Origin: Cunninghamia lanceolata
Taxonomy: Eukaryota; Streptophyta; Pinopsida; Cupressales; Cupressaceae
NCBI GenBank assembly: GCA_027924645.1
Contig: BSBN01000233.1
Span: forward strand, 5,350,501-5,414,500
DNA length: 64,000 bases
Direction: 5' to 3'
Positions 26,001-38,000 of this stretch are shown in pieces (the first letter of the stretch is position 1; each line of letters starts with the position of its first letter). The position numbers and the translations under genes are program-made. The notes beneath the pieces were generated by a model. It saw only the letters and a list, made by a program, of their open reading frames with translations, had not been told where the DNA came from and made no database searches.

Positions 26001-29000
26001 AAATTGGGCACTCAATTATCTTTCACGTCAGCCTATCACCCTCAGACGGATGGGCATACTGAGGTGGTGAATAGATCACTAGGTAATCTTTTGAGGTGTT
26101 TGACTAAACAGCACGGAGAAGCATGGGATATGATCATCCCACAAGCAGAGTTTGCATATAACGATTTTGTTAATAGGAGCACAGGAAAGAGCCCTTTTGA
26201 AGTTGTATATGGGATTCATCCCAAGGGAATTTTGGAGCTTAGGGATCTCCACAACATGGAGAAAAGGAGTGCACAAGGAGAAGATTTTGCAGTCAGTATG
26301 AAGGATATCCATGATGCTGTAAGAGAAACTATCCAGAAGAACACAGGGAAGTACAAAGAGAGAGCTGATCAGAGGAAGAGGGACGTACAGTACTGTTGTG
26401 ACGTTTTCACACATCGCCCCATTGCAAATGGGGACCCCCTTTTTTTTTCTCGCTTTCGCCATCGTTTTTGCTTTGATCTTGCAGTTTCTTGCCTGAATCC
26501 ATGAAGTTGATGAGAAGTTTCAACATGCTTGGCTCACGAGGAATTTGAAGAAGGCTTGAAATGGTGAAGAAAAGAGTGATTTTCCCGAGGATGAATGAAA
26601 CCCTAATTATCATTCCTTGATCAAATCTGGCCAATCCATGGCAGAAGTCTATCATTCCATAGGAAATGTCCAAGTCCTTCACCCTCAGCATAAGGCTCCG
26701 TGATGAATAAGGAATCCTGTTCCAAGACTTCAGTCCGGAAGTTCCTGTCCGGGAATCCTGTCCCGAAGTTCCTATCCAGGAATCCTATTCCAAAGTTCCT
26801 GTCTGGATTCTTGTCCCGAAGTTCCAATCCAGGGTCCTGAATTCAACAAGGCTTGTCATTTCCATGTCAAAATCCATCTTTCCACCTTAGAACCCTCTCC
26901 ATTCCCGGCATGGAACTCAATTCTAATCTTGTTCCAAGACTCCATGTCCCACTCAGGAAGTCATTCCTGGACTCCAGTCTAGGAATCCAGCTCGGAGGTC
27001 CAGTCCGGAGTCTTGTTCGGAAGTGCCTATCCCGGAGTCTTGTTTAAAGAATTCCTGCCCAGAATCCTGTTCTAAGGTTTTATCCATATTCTTATCCCGA
27101 CTAGACCCAAAATTCAACAAGAACTGTCACTCCTTGGAATGATCATCCTTCAGCCATGGAACTCAGTTCTCGGCCCGATAGCTCCAGTCTGGAAGTTCAA
27201 TCCAGGGAGTATCCTTCGGATCCCAGTCCGGCACTCAACCTCAGAAATCCTCAAAGCAGTATGATTTTCAGGAACTTAGGGCAATTTCAGAAGACAAATT
27301 AGTGTTCAGGATCCCCCCCGCAAAGCTGGAAATGCAAACCTTGGAACCTTCCTAGTCGCATATTCCAGTACCAGCTGGAATATGCGCCCAGGACAAATTT
27401 TTGTCTTGGTTGCATAATCCAGTAGGTATTGGATTATGCGCCCAGGACAATTTTTTGTTTGGTCGCAAAATCCAGTACCTACTGGATTTTGCGCCCCAGG
27501 ACTGGGAGTGTCCAGTTCTGCCTTCAGTCTTGTCCGGTCAATGCATTTGACTTAAAAATCTTTCCTTGACTCCTCTGAGGATGGTTGGATCATGAAATTC
27601 ACAGTCTGGTTCGAGCTTTGTCTTTCACCATGGAAATGAGATCCCTAAACGAAGGATGGAACAAACGAAAGACTTCGAGGTCGAAGGATGGACCAAACGA
27701 AAGACTCTGAGGTCACAGGATGGAAGAAATGAACTTTGCATCTCGCCTTGGAAATAAGAGATTCCGCGAGGATGGAAGAAACGAAGGATGGAACAAACGA
27801 ACTTCGCATCTCGCCTTGGAAATAAGAGATTTCGTGAGGATGGAAGAAACGAACTCTGAATCTCGCCATGGAAATGAGATTCCTTAAGGGGATGGAAGAA
27901 ACGAAGGAGGGAAGAAACGAAAGCCCCGTGTTTCCGATCCCGTATCGATAGCTGAACCTCTGTAAAAATAGCTCAAGGTGTACCTGTTGCAAAACTGAAA
28001 CTCCACTCAAAACTGAAGAGAAGATAAATCCTTAGGCCAAAATCCATGAAGCTGGACAGGCATGTCCAAAAGCGCAAAATCCCTAACATGATGAAATGTG
28101 CGCCCTAGGACAATTTTTGTCCTTGGGCGCAAAATCCTTGACCAACTGAAATTTGCGCTCAAGGACAATTTTTGTCCTTGGGCGCAAAATCCTTGACTAG
28201 TGGAAATTTGCGCTCTTGGGGAACTTAGCCATTTTTCAGCGTCTCTCAGGGTAAAGGTATATTAAAAAATATATTTAAGTATAAGAAATTCAAGTTATAC
28301 TTTAAATATTTTTCAATATACCTTTCAGGATGTTTGAGATAGGTCTCGAATCCACCGGATTTAACATGCAAAATCTAGAATTTGGAGGATCCACCAGATT
28401 TCAGACTTAGTTAATTTTTCAGGATTTCAGGCTACCAGACTTAGCCAATTCCAAACAGGGAAGTTGCAAAATCATTCAAACGAACTTCGTATCTCGCCTT
28501 GGAAATAAGAAATTCTGCGAGGATGGAACAAACAAAGGATGGAACAAGCGAACTTCGTATCTCGCCATAGAAATAAGAAATTCCGCGAGGATGGAACAAA
28601 CGAACTTCGTATCTCGCCATGGAAACGTGAGATCCCCGGAGGATGGAACAAACGAAGGATGGAACGAACGAACTTCGTGTCTCGCCATCGAAGACAGATT
28701 CTCGGAGGATGGAAGGAACGAAGGATGGAACAAACGAACTTCGTGTCTCGCCATCGAAGGTAGATTCCCGGAGGATGGAAGAAACGAGGATGGAAGAAAC
28801 GAACTCCGTATTTCTGATCTCATAGTGACAACTAAACTTCCGTAGAAAAGCTAAGAAAATGAACCATGCTCCCAATCCAAAATTGAAAAAACTATAAGTC
28901 CTTGGCCAAAATCCCTGACCTTCAGGAATTTGCGCTCCAGGGCAAATTTTGTCCTGAGCGCAAAATCCCTGACCTTCAGGAATTTGCGCTCCAGGACAAA

Positions 29001-32000
29001 TTTTGAACTGAGCGCAAAATCCCTGACCTTCAGGAATTTGCGCTCCAGGACAAATGTTTGTTCTGAGCGCAAAATCCCTGACCTTCAGGAAATTGCGCTC
29101 CAGGACAAATCCCTCCAGTTATCAAACAGAAGACTTCAGTCCGTCATGGGATGTTTGAACTCAGAAATTCCTGTGGAACGATCCTCCTCACCCAATCATG
29201 AATGCAACTGAACAACTTGATCCAGGACCTGTAGGAGGACGTGCCAGGCAGATTCCAACTCCTTCCGGGAGTTTCAGCTTGAATGAATTCCTGTCCACAG
29301 AAAGCAAAATTTCATCCTTCCATCTGAGTAAGATTCCATAGGAGAAAATATTCCAAGACTTAGCTGGATTTTAACAAAAGTTCAAGGATCATGCTAAGGA
29401 AGAAAATCCTAAACCTCAAGAAATCCCCGACGTCGCAAAATTCCAGACCTCAGGAATTCCCCGACATTGCAAAATCCCCGACATGCCAAATTCCCCGACA
29501 TTGCAAAATCCCCGACATGCCAAATTCCCCGACATTGCAAAATCCCCGACATTCATAAATCCCCGACCACCGACATGGGAGAAAAAGACAAAAAGCTAAG
29601 TCGGCCAGTGATAAGGTATGGCGGCTAAATTTCTCCTCCAACCTAGGTCGGCCAAGTGGCAAAGAAGGACAACTTACCTATAAAAGGAGGGCGCCCAAGT
29701 CATTTACAATCATTCAAATTCAATTCCAGAGCAAGAAGGGCAGAAATTCATCCTCCAAGGGCAGAAATTCATCCTCCGGGACAAGTGGAATTCTAGGATG
29801 AGCAGGAATCCCCGACTCCATAGAATCCCCGACCACCTGGAAATTGCTCCCTGACCTGGAAATTCCTCCTGTCCACGCCTGGTAACCCTGGAATGAAGGA
29901 AAAGTCAGTCGAGTATGAAGAATGCCGGAGAATGAGGGAAATCCTTTGTTTGTTTAGGAATTTATAAGTGAAATTGATCAAAACTTGCAAAATCATTCAT
30001 GTTTCATTTCATATTGCATCGCATTTATGGATTTTGTGCATCATGACTATTCGAGGATTCCCTTGTTTTGCAGGAATCCAAGATGAGGATAAGTTCCATG
30101 AGGAGGATGAACAAGGATGATCCGGGGCAAGCAGGATGGATGCAGAGAGTTCAAGTGCCGGAAATGATGACCATTTCAAGGATCCAGGAGTTCCGACAAT
30201 AAGAAGACTACACATGCATACCGAGGGAAGGGAAGGCAACATCAAAGATTCCAGTTCGGCGACAGGGAGACTTCGCACAAAGGGATAAGGAAGATCAAGA
30301 TGTCCTTCCAAAGATTTCAAATGACATAGAGAATGCCTGCATCAAGGATGGCGGAATGGGAGAAATCACTCCAAGTCCAGTATCAGGGATTCTAGTTCCG
30401 GACAAGAGGATCAATCCTTGGAAAACCAAGAGGATACACTTCAAGTTCACCATCCATCAGGAAGAACAGGAATCCACGCCAAGGATGAGGAATTCCAACC
30501 CAAGAATCCAGGATAGGGAATTCTATTCCACGACAGGGAATTCCAACTCAGGAAGGAATTCCATTCTAGGACACCATGGAATTTGCGACCAAGGAGCAGG
30601 ACAAACAGATAGTTGACTGGTCTCACCTACCTACTAAGCAGCTTAGTCAGCCTGGCGTCCAGGACAAGTGGCAACTTTTCATCCAAGGAACAGGAGGAAG
30701 TTCTAGACAGACAGGACAGTCCTATCCAAGAGTCCTAGACAGGTGGCAACCAAAACAGCTAGAAGTTTCCCTTGCACATTCTGACGACCAAGACAGGTGG
30801 CTGTCTCCTACATGTGGATCCTGACGACCCCACCTGCTTTTCTAGAAGATATGACCCAGGGCACATGTTTCAAGGAAATCTGATTTCCTTTTGCCCTAAG
30901 ATATTTTTGAGAGCCTATATAAAGGCTGAGGGATGCCTCATTGTATCTCTCTCTCTCTCTTCTTCTGATTTCTATCATTCTGATGCTCTTAGAGCACCTT
31001 AGTAGCTAGCTTTTATTTCTGCATTGTTCTTCCTGAGCTGAAACTCCAAAGATCAGTCAGATTGTTGTAATACAGACTTCTGAAGCAATAATATATGCAT
31101 TGAAGAATGGTGTTCATATATTTCTTTAGATTTTTGGCATGGTCTTATTGATTTCTTGGAGCAAATCTGAAAGATATTGAAGTTATTTCTTGTATTTTCT
31201 TACTTTCGTTAGATAGATGCGATGGAAATGTTCTTGTTGAATGATTGAAGTTGATTAGTTCATACCATTTGTGATCTGTGGCTTGCAAATCACTTTGTAT
31301 GGTTAGTCTGAACGTAATCCATGCTTAACTTCGGCTGTTTCTGTATGATCAGTTCCATGTTCCATGACAGGACAGTGTGAAAATCTCTACCTCTACCCCA
31401 GAAGATTGCACCATCCCTGCCTAGTTGTTGTCTCATGGCGAAGCAGAGGACTGGTTCGAGTTTCATCTTCAATAGCAGTCATTTCCATTAATTAGATTCC
31501 TAAACCCTTACCTCATCTTTTGCATTTTCTTTTAGATTTTCACTAGGATTAGTTTTCTAGAAGCTTCATTGCCAAATCATCCAAGCTGTCCATTTGTGAA
31601 AGAGTTCCATTCGCCCACAAGTCCGAGTCCCAGGAGTGAATTCCATGTCTACGAAGGAGTAAGCCCACGTAAGTCCCCCTCGTGATTACTAGCAAATCAC
31701 ATCATTCCACTGAGTCTATCCCTATGCACGTCAAGACCTGACATAAAAGGAACCTTGGAGCAGTCTCATTCGATCACATAGTTCAGTGTCTGAGAAGCTT
31801 TATTCAAGAGAGGATAGGATACTCTGTGTTTTATTCTAATGTTGTTGTAGTCACAAAAACCTCATCAACAAGTACAAGGTTGGAGATTTGGTAATGGCAT
31901 ATCTGAAGAAGGAAAGACTTCCGAAGGGGCAGCCCACGAAGCTTCTTATGAAGAAGATAGGTCCATGCAAGATTGTACACAAATTTGGGCCTAATGCATA

Positions 32001-35000
32001 CGAAATTGAACTTCCTCCAGGTTTAGCAATATCACCCATTTTCAATGTGTCAGAACTGTTTCCATTCAGGGGAGACAATGTTACAGATTCAGATGTGACA
32101 TGAGCAGGGGATGTAGAATGGATTTTTGATCTTCCACCGAGTCAGCCAGTACAGCTGGAATGTATTTTGGACACCAAAGTTTAGAAGAAGACCAGACATA
32201 AAACCTACAAGCAGTATCTGGTCAAATGGCGTGGTTTACCTGATGAGGATGCAACCTAGATGAGCGAGGAGGACATCATCAAACATGGGGTTTCCATTTC
32301 AAACCTGGTTCCTCAAGGGACTTGAGTTCTGTTAACCTCGGGAATATAGTGCAGGGGCACCTAGATACTTTAATTAATTTCATGTTCATTTTGATGTTTT
32401 GGTATTGTATAAGGTCCAAGTGACCAATTGTAAGGCCTAGTGCCATGTGTGAGTCCGAGTGGAGTAAATCTAGGTTCATTTTGTAAGTCCCAAGGGACAT
32501 TTGTCAATTGTAATCGCATAATGCTAAAAATAGCAATAATGCCAAAAATAGGCAGTAGTGTTTCCCAGCTGCTTGGAGATAGTTTTTCCCAGCCGCTTGG
32601 AATGAGTTTGGTACTACTTAGGGCGAGTTTATAAACCCAGAGGATTGAACCAAGTGCATATATCATTTTCATTGTAATCAGATCGAAGAGGAGATTGAAT
32701 GTAACCGTGCATTGTGTTAAGGAGAAATCGAACTATTTTCTGTGTTGTCATTTTGTTTTCCATTCTCTGTAAATACGAATTGCATAGCTGTAGATTTCTA
32801 TTCCTCTGTGTTTTCCCATTGTTGCAATATGTCGATATGAAGCATTCCACTGATAAGATTTCTGTCGAAATCAGTGGAATGGCTTTGTTGTATCATATTT
32901 GTTTGTTTTCTGTTTTGTTTCATGATTCGGTGGCGCAGAGGACCAAATTTGGGTGTGCACAGTAGATCACCTAGCATCTCCATGTGCTAGGGTTTGGATC
33001 GGAGGAGTTGAGACGTTGTTGGTGAGACAGAGACCATCGGTGAACCGTTTCCCTTTCGGAGCGTTAAGGGCAATCTGGCCGAAGAGGAGTTCAAGGCGTT
33101 GAACGGAAGTCGCGGCCCAAGATTCAGATCGAGGTGACAAAGCGCATTGGCCTAAATGTATGAGCGTTCATCAATGACAAGAGTCTTGCCGAAGACACTA
33201 GCATCGGCGTAAGTTTCGAATGTCTGTTGCGAATGCATATCGAAAAGCATGTTGCGAATGTATGTGGAGAATGTACATTTCGGCGGATACAAATGGTGAC
33301 CGGTTGTAACAGTGAATCAGAGTATTGCCACCGGTATTAGCAAGTCACACCAAGCATGTGCTAAGTTGGTGTATTGGCACATTGGCTAAGGTTTATAAGA
33401 GTTCGCTAGCACTGTGTATTGTGGTTTCGCTGTGCGCTCTGCATTAGTCCTTGGGACTGTGGATTTGTCATATGTATGTATAACCTATGTTACTTGCTTC
33501 ACCCATTTTGGAGATGCACTTGCATGCATATTCGAGTGGCTATGTTCACTATCCATAGCATGCTCCACCTTGGCTCTTACTTCACAAGTCTTTCTTTTTC
33601 TATATGTGGGTCCACATACATGACCTTCTTTGCTTGGGCTCAAGTAATGGCCAATACTTCATTATTTTTCTCTACATCAATCATAGTGATGCTCGCTCAG
33701 ACGTCCAACAACCTCATGGTTTCTAGGTCCACACCATTGACAAAGTAGTTCCATTCTGCCTTGACTTCTTTGGTAGTCCCTTGCAAAATGGCCCCATTCA
33801 TTGTACTCTCGACATTGTATGATAGGCCTCTAGAGTCATATTATATTCAATTCCTACCTCCCCCACTACTATTATTGAATTTGTTACTATTGCTTCTTGG
33901 ATTTTGATAGCCACTAGGAGATGCATTCTTATTGGTTTGCAACTTTGGTGGTGTGTTGGATGGAGTAGACTACTCTCTTTGTGTAATCTTGCTTTTGAAA
34001 TTATATAGGCATTCCTTAATCGAATGGAACTTTGACAAATATCACAAAACATCGTTTTAGAGAAATTGGTCTTGGTGTGGCCCTTTGCTCTACAATCCAT
34101 GCACCATAAATTTTTAGGCTCTTTGTTGGATTCTTTGTTTGCTTTTAATTCCTTAATCATATAGAGCATATCTCCCTTGTAATGCTTGCATTGATCCTGG
34201 TTTGCTGTCATTGCTAGCATCCAAGTTGTCGTCTTCATCAATTTTCCTTTTTGAGCATGAAGACATCTTGTCCTCACTTTCTATATCCCTAGCTTTGTTT
34301 TATGCTTCTGCATATGATGATAGTACTATTTTCATTTTATTTCATAGTGAATGAATGAGACCTTCAATGAACCATCTTGTTTTCAATAAGCCAACTAGTT
34401 CTTTGTCCAATTTGACCAATAATTCCTTGAGCCTTCAATTGTAAGTTCTCATGTTCTCATGTTTCCTTCGTCGAGTGTTATAAATCTTGCCAATGATTTC
34501 ATTTTCATCTTAAAGCAATCTAAAATCTTCTTCGAATGCCTTTCATAATTTCTTCCATGTATTTTGGCTGGTTGGTTCAATCTCTATGTACTAGTCAATT
34601 TCCACGCCTCTGAGGGTGGTTGGCAATGATCATAGCCAATAAGTTTTATCATTCTATCCATTTGTTCACCAAATGGTTTCACAAGATTTGCAATGCCTCA
34701 CTGGAAGTTTAGATCCATCTCCTACAAACTTAAGTAGCTTTTGCCTCTCTACACTTAGGCTTGCTAGTGGGATCACCATGGTTTGCCCTTATGCAAATTT
34801 AGCAACTTGAACCTCGTCCTCTAGAAGCTTGGATTTGGACATTTTGGAGCTCCCTGGACATCTGAGATTCCCTTACTCTTCTAGAGACTTTAGTGTTCCA
34901 CACACTTGTATCACCCTCAAGTTCTCTTTTCTCCACTCCAATCCTTTAGCTAGTGTTTTTGGCTCAATTTCTTTTTTAATCAACAACTCTTCAATGCCCC

Positions 35001-38000
35001 GAATATTACTTTCGTACACTTCCCTCTCTCCGTCAATGAAGAAGTCTTCAGACTTCGTCTCAAGATGAAGACTTTCCTTGTATATATAAGGCTTTGTCAG
35101 TTCCTTAGACCAAACTTGGTCTGCAAGATCTACATGCGCTTCTTTCGGAAGGGGAAGATGTCTGGCAATCTGGACCCAATCTTCCTCCGTACATTGTAGG
35201 TTGTTGTTCATAGTCGGTTGAATGTTATAATGTCTGTGACCTGACTAAGGCTCCAACTTATGCTTCGTTTTTTACCATTGCGTTGGCTTTCAGTTTAGAT
35301 TGATGGATCTCTGTACTCGGTTGTTTCTGACAGCTTTCTCCTTCATTGTTGCTGTTCCACCAATCAAAGGGATGGTCTAACTTAATAGTCTACCCTCAGA
35401 CTGTGCTCTAACCATATCTTGCCTTTGTTTGGGCATAATGGCATTAATTTTGTGGGTCTTCAATGTAGCCATCAATAGTATTGACCGACGCTAGTTCTTT
35501 ATGAATTTGACCTGACTTCGTGTAAGCAGTGACGCCAATGTTCACTATTATCTAGCTAAAGTATCAATTGCATACAATAATAGAAACTACCAATACATAC
35601 CAAATAGAGAAACAAAAGATAACACAATAGATGCTTTATTCAAAAGAGTTCATGTACATACATGTAGATTAGGGAAGCCTAGACCAAAATTAGACACTTC
35701 CCTGTCTACGACTATTTGATATAAAGGGAGCCAACAGTTATCAATTGGAACAAGCCATTGGAAATGGCTAGCCATCAAACTAATGAACAAACTAGTCCAG
35801 CTCCACAAACTAACAAAACATTACAAAGCCATTTTATGCTATATACACTCTCAACTTTTATTTTAGTGATAGAGTTTGGCTTTATTTGCACAAGGAAAGA
35901 ATCATAGGAGCTTACCAAAAGATCTGTCCTATTCCTCTGTCATAGCCCATACATTATCACTGAGAGAGTTGTAGATAATGCTTTCAAGTTGAATCTTCCA
36001 GCTCATCTTGGTTTGTATCCAATTTTGAAAGAGGATTTTTGGCTCCATTACTTTTTACTTTTGTTGGACTTACCAAATGTTGTAGAACTTCAGCTAGTAG
36101 ATATTAGTTCTGATTGCAGCATTCCTGCAAAATTGGATCAAGTAGTTGACGTAAGAGTTAGATGCACCTAAAATCAAGAAATTCTTCTTTACTAGATGAT
36201 CAAGGCAGGCCAAGTACCTTCCCAGGGAAAATGGTTCATAGAAGTTTTAAGATGCAAACAATTTCCCACTTCTTCTACGACAACTTGCTGTGATGGTTAC
36301 TATTGCTTTTTAAGGAGGGGTAATTGATCTAGGAAGATCTATGACTTTGATCAACTAACAGTATCATGGTGTTACTTCATGCCATATGCTATTTGACCAC
36401 TAGCTTTAGGACTCTTCTAGAACACGTGGGCATACTGCGTAGCTCTATCTCCTTTTTATTTATGTTGCACAGCTTGTACAGTGCCATCCCTATTTGTGCA
36501 GCTGTTCTACAATGTTTTGAAAAAATGACAAAATAGAAGACACAAATTGAGAGATTGCAAGTAGTTACACTTCTTATAGCTTCCAAGACATCCCTTCCTC
36601 TTCCATTCTTGAATATTAATTTATTATAACTATTCCTTAGATTGATTGTAGATTACATACAGAATAGGGTAGATTGACATCTTGTGGCATACATCCAACC
36701 TCTCAGATTTTGTACAAGGATTTTGCATAATACAATCTTTCAATTTACAGTTCTTGTATGATGTCTTCTAGTTCTTGAATTTCTCTTGCCAAGTGATACT
36801 TTGATTAACATTTGCACTCTCACTCTTGTATTTGCTTCTGTTCATAACAAATTCCACAATTTTGCTAGGGTTTGCAATATGGATGCTTTTTCATGAATAC
36901 AATTGATTCCCATTTATCTCTTGCACATTGCTGTGGCTTGGGAAGCATATTAATGTATGAAGGTTGCCAATAAGATTTACATTCTATAAGGACAAGAATG
37001 TAATCCAAAAACAATATCATAGCTCCCTATTCCTTGGCCTTCATATAAACTTGCCGAAATCTGGCCAGTTTAATTAATTTTCCTATAGTTGTCCAAATTT
37101 TCCTCATACTATGTCACTGTCCAAAAAAACATGTCAGTATGTCATTGTATGTACAGAGACACTTGCTCGTGAATTATATCAAAGATTCAGTTGAGGCATA
37201 GGACTGCTGCTGTGGGATTCTTTTATGCCTTTAGGCTTTCTAACCTGTTATGCTTCATGATGCTGATGATTGAACTGTCTTGATCAGAATGATGTCTCTG
37301 TGTTGTGCCATTAATCTTTATTCTTTTAATGCAACTAATAGATGGGCAATATGATACTCATTTTGATTACTGTATTCACAACTATGCAGATAAGCAATGA
37401 CAATGCCATTTTCTTGCCATAGAATAACATGTTTTACCCAATCAAATAAAGAATGCCTAGCTGCAAAGACATTGGAGTTTGCTAGTATAACGTACCATTG
37501 TTTTGGAAATCTTGAATCTCCAAATACTAAATAGACAAGTTCCTTGGATAGATTTGAACCATTTGATGATAAAGCATCTGTAATATTCTTTCTGCTAGGT
37601 TTTTTGTTATCACTAAATGGCAGTAGGCTTACTAGGTAATTAGAACACACTGGCATAATAATATCTATTCTCATCCTTGATACCAAAGGAGTTTTGTGGG
37701 TAAAAATGGCCATCATGTTTGGTCACTATGCCTGATTGATTTATGCAGACAGTCTCAATATATAGATTGCTTACTTTCTGATAAGGCTAATGAGTTTTCT
37801 AGAAGATATAACTAAAACAGTAGAGCCAGTATGATGTTGATCTTGAATGAGATCAATTTTTCTTGAAGGCTAATGGGTTTGGTCATCATGCCTAATTGAT
37901 TTATACAGGTATTCTAAATAAATGAATTCCTTATTTTTGAGTAAGGCTAATGGCTTTTCTAGAAGATATGCTAAAACAGTAGAGCCAGTATGAAGTTGAT

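Larger units (their letters stand above)
26394..31870. mobile_element. Element F: 5,477-bp TG...CA insertion, giant solo LTR or LARD
   Basis: It begins TGTTGTGACG, ends CTCATCAACA (5-bp inverted ends TGTTG/CAACA) and is bounded by a perfect duplication AGTAC (26,389-26,393 and 31,871-31,875). Removing one duplication rejoins the integrase frame of element E, which proves the boundaries. I find no shorter terminal direct repeat inside it, no primer-binding site and no gag or pol. TATA-like boxes lie at 29,679 and 30,916, the second followed by a CT-rich leader and AATAATA. The layout suits one very long LTR left by recombination, but a non-autonomous element with unseen LTRs is possible. Confidence 0.82.
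21054..33446 (+). mobile_element. Ty3/gypsy chromovirus E (with element F inside)
   Basis: LTRs lie at 21,054-22,180 and 32,350-33,446. A primer-binding site, TGGTATCAGAGC (22,184-22,195), matches initiator tRNA-Met. The order is gag, protease, reverse transcriptase, RNase H, integrase and chromodomain, which defines a chromovirus. Host sequence GTCCTTGG borders both ends (21,046-21,053 and 33,447-33,454). Stops and frameshifts throughout pol, plus the F insertion, make it inactive. Its orientation is the same as that of the PP2C gene, in whose intron 4 it sits. Without F it is about 6.9 kb. Confidence 0.93.

Noticed and set aside
28441..28875. Long overlapping open frames on both strands (FVSRH-rich and SFVPSF-rich)
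   Set aside because: They come from a 50-65 bp tandem repeat whose period keeps several frames open; not proteins.
28899..29110. CRISPR-like regular repeats
   Set aside because: The units are contiguous tandem copies without unique spacers, in plant nuclear DNA inside a retroelement.
37318..37716. 132-codon minus-strand frame in intron 4
   Set aside because: No recognisable domain and no supporting neighbours; probably chance, although an old relic cannot be excluded.
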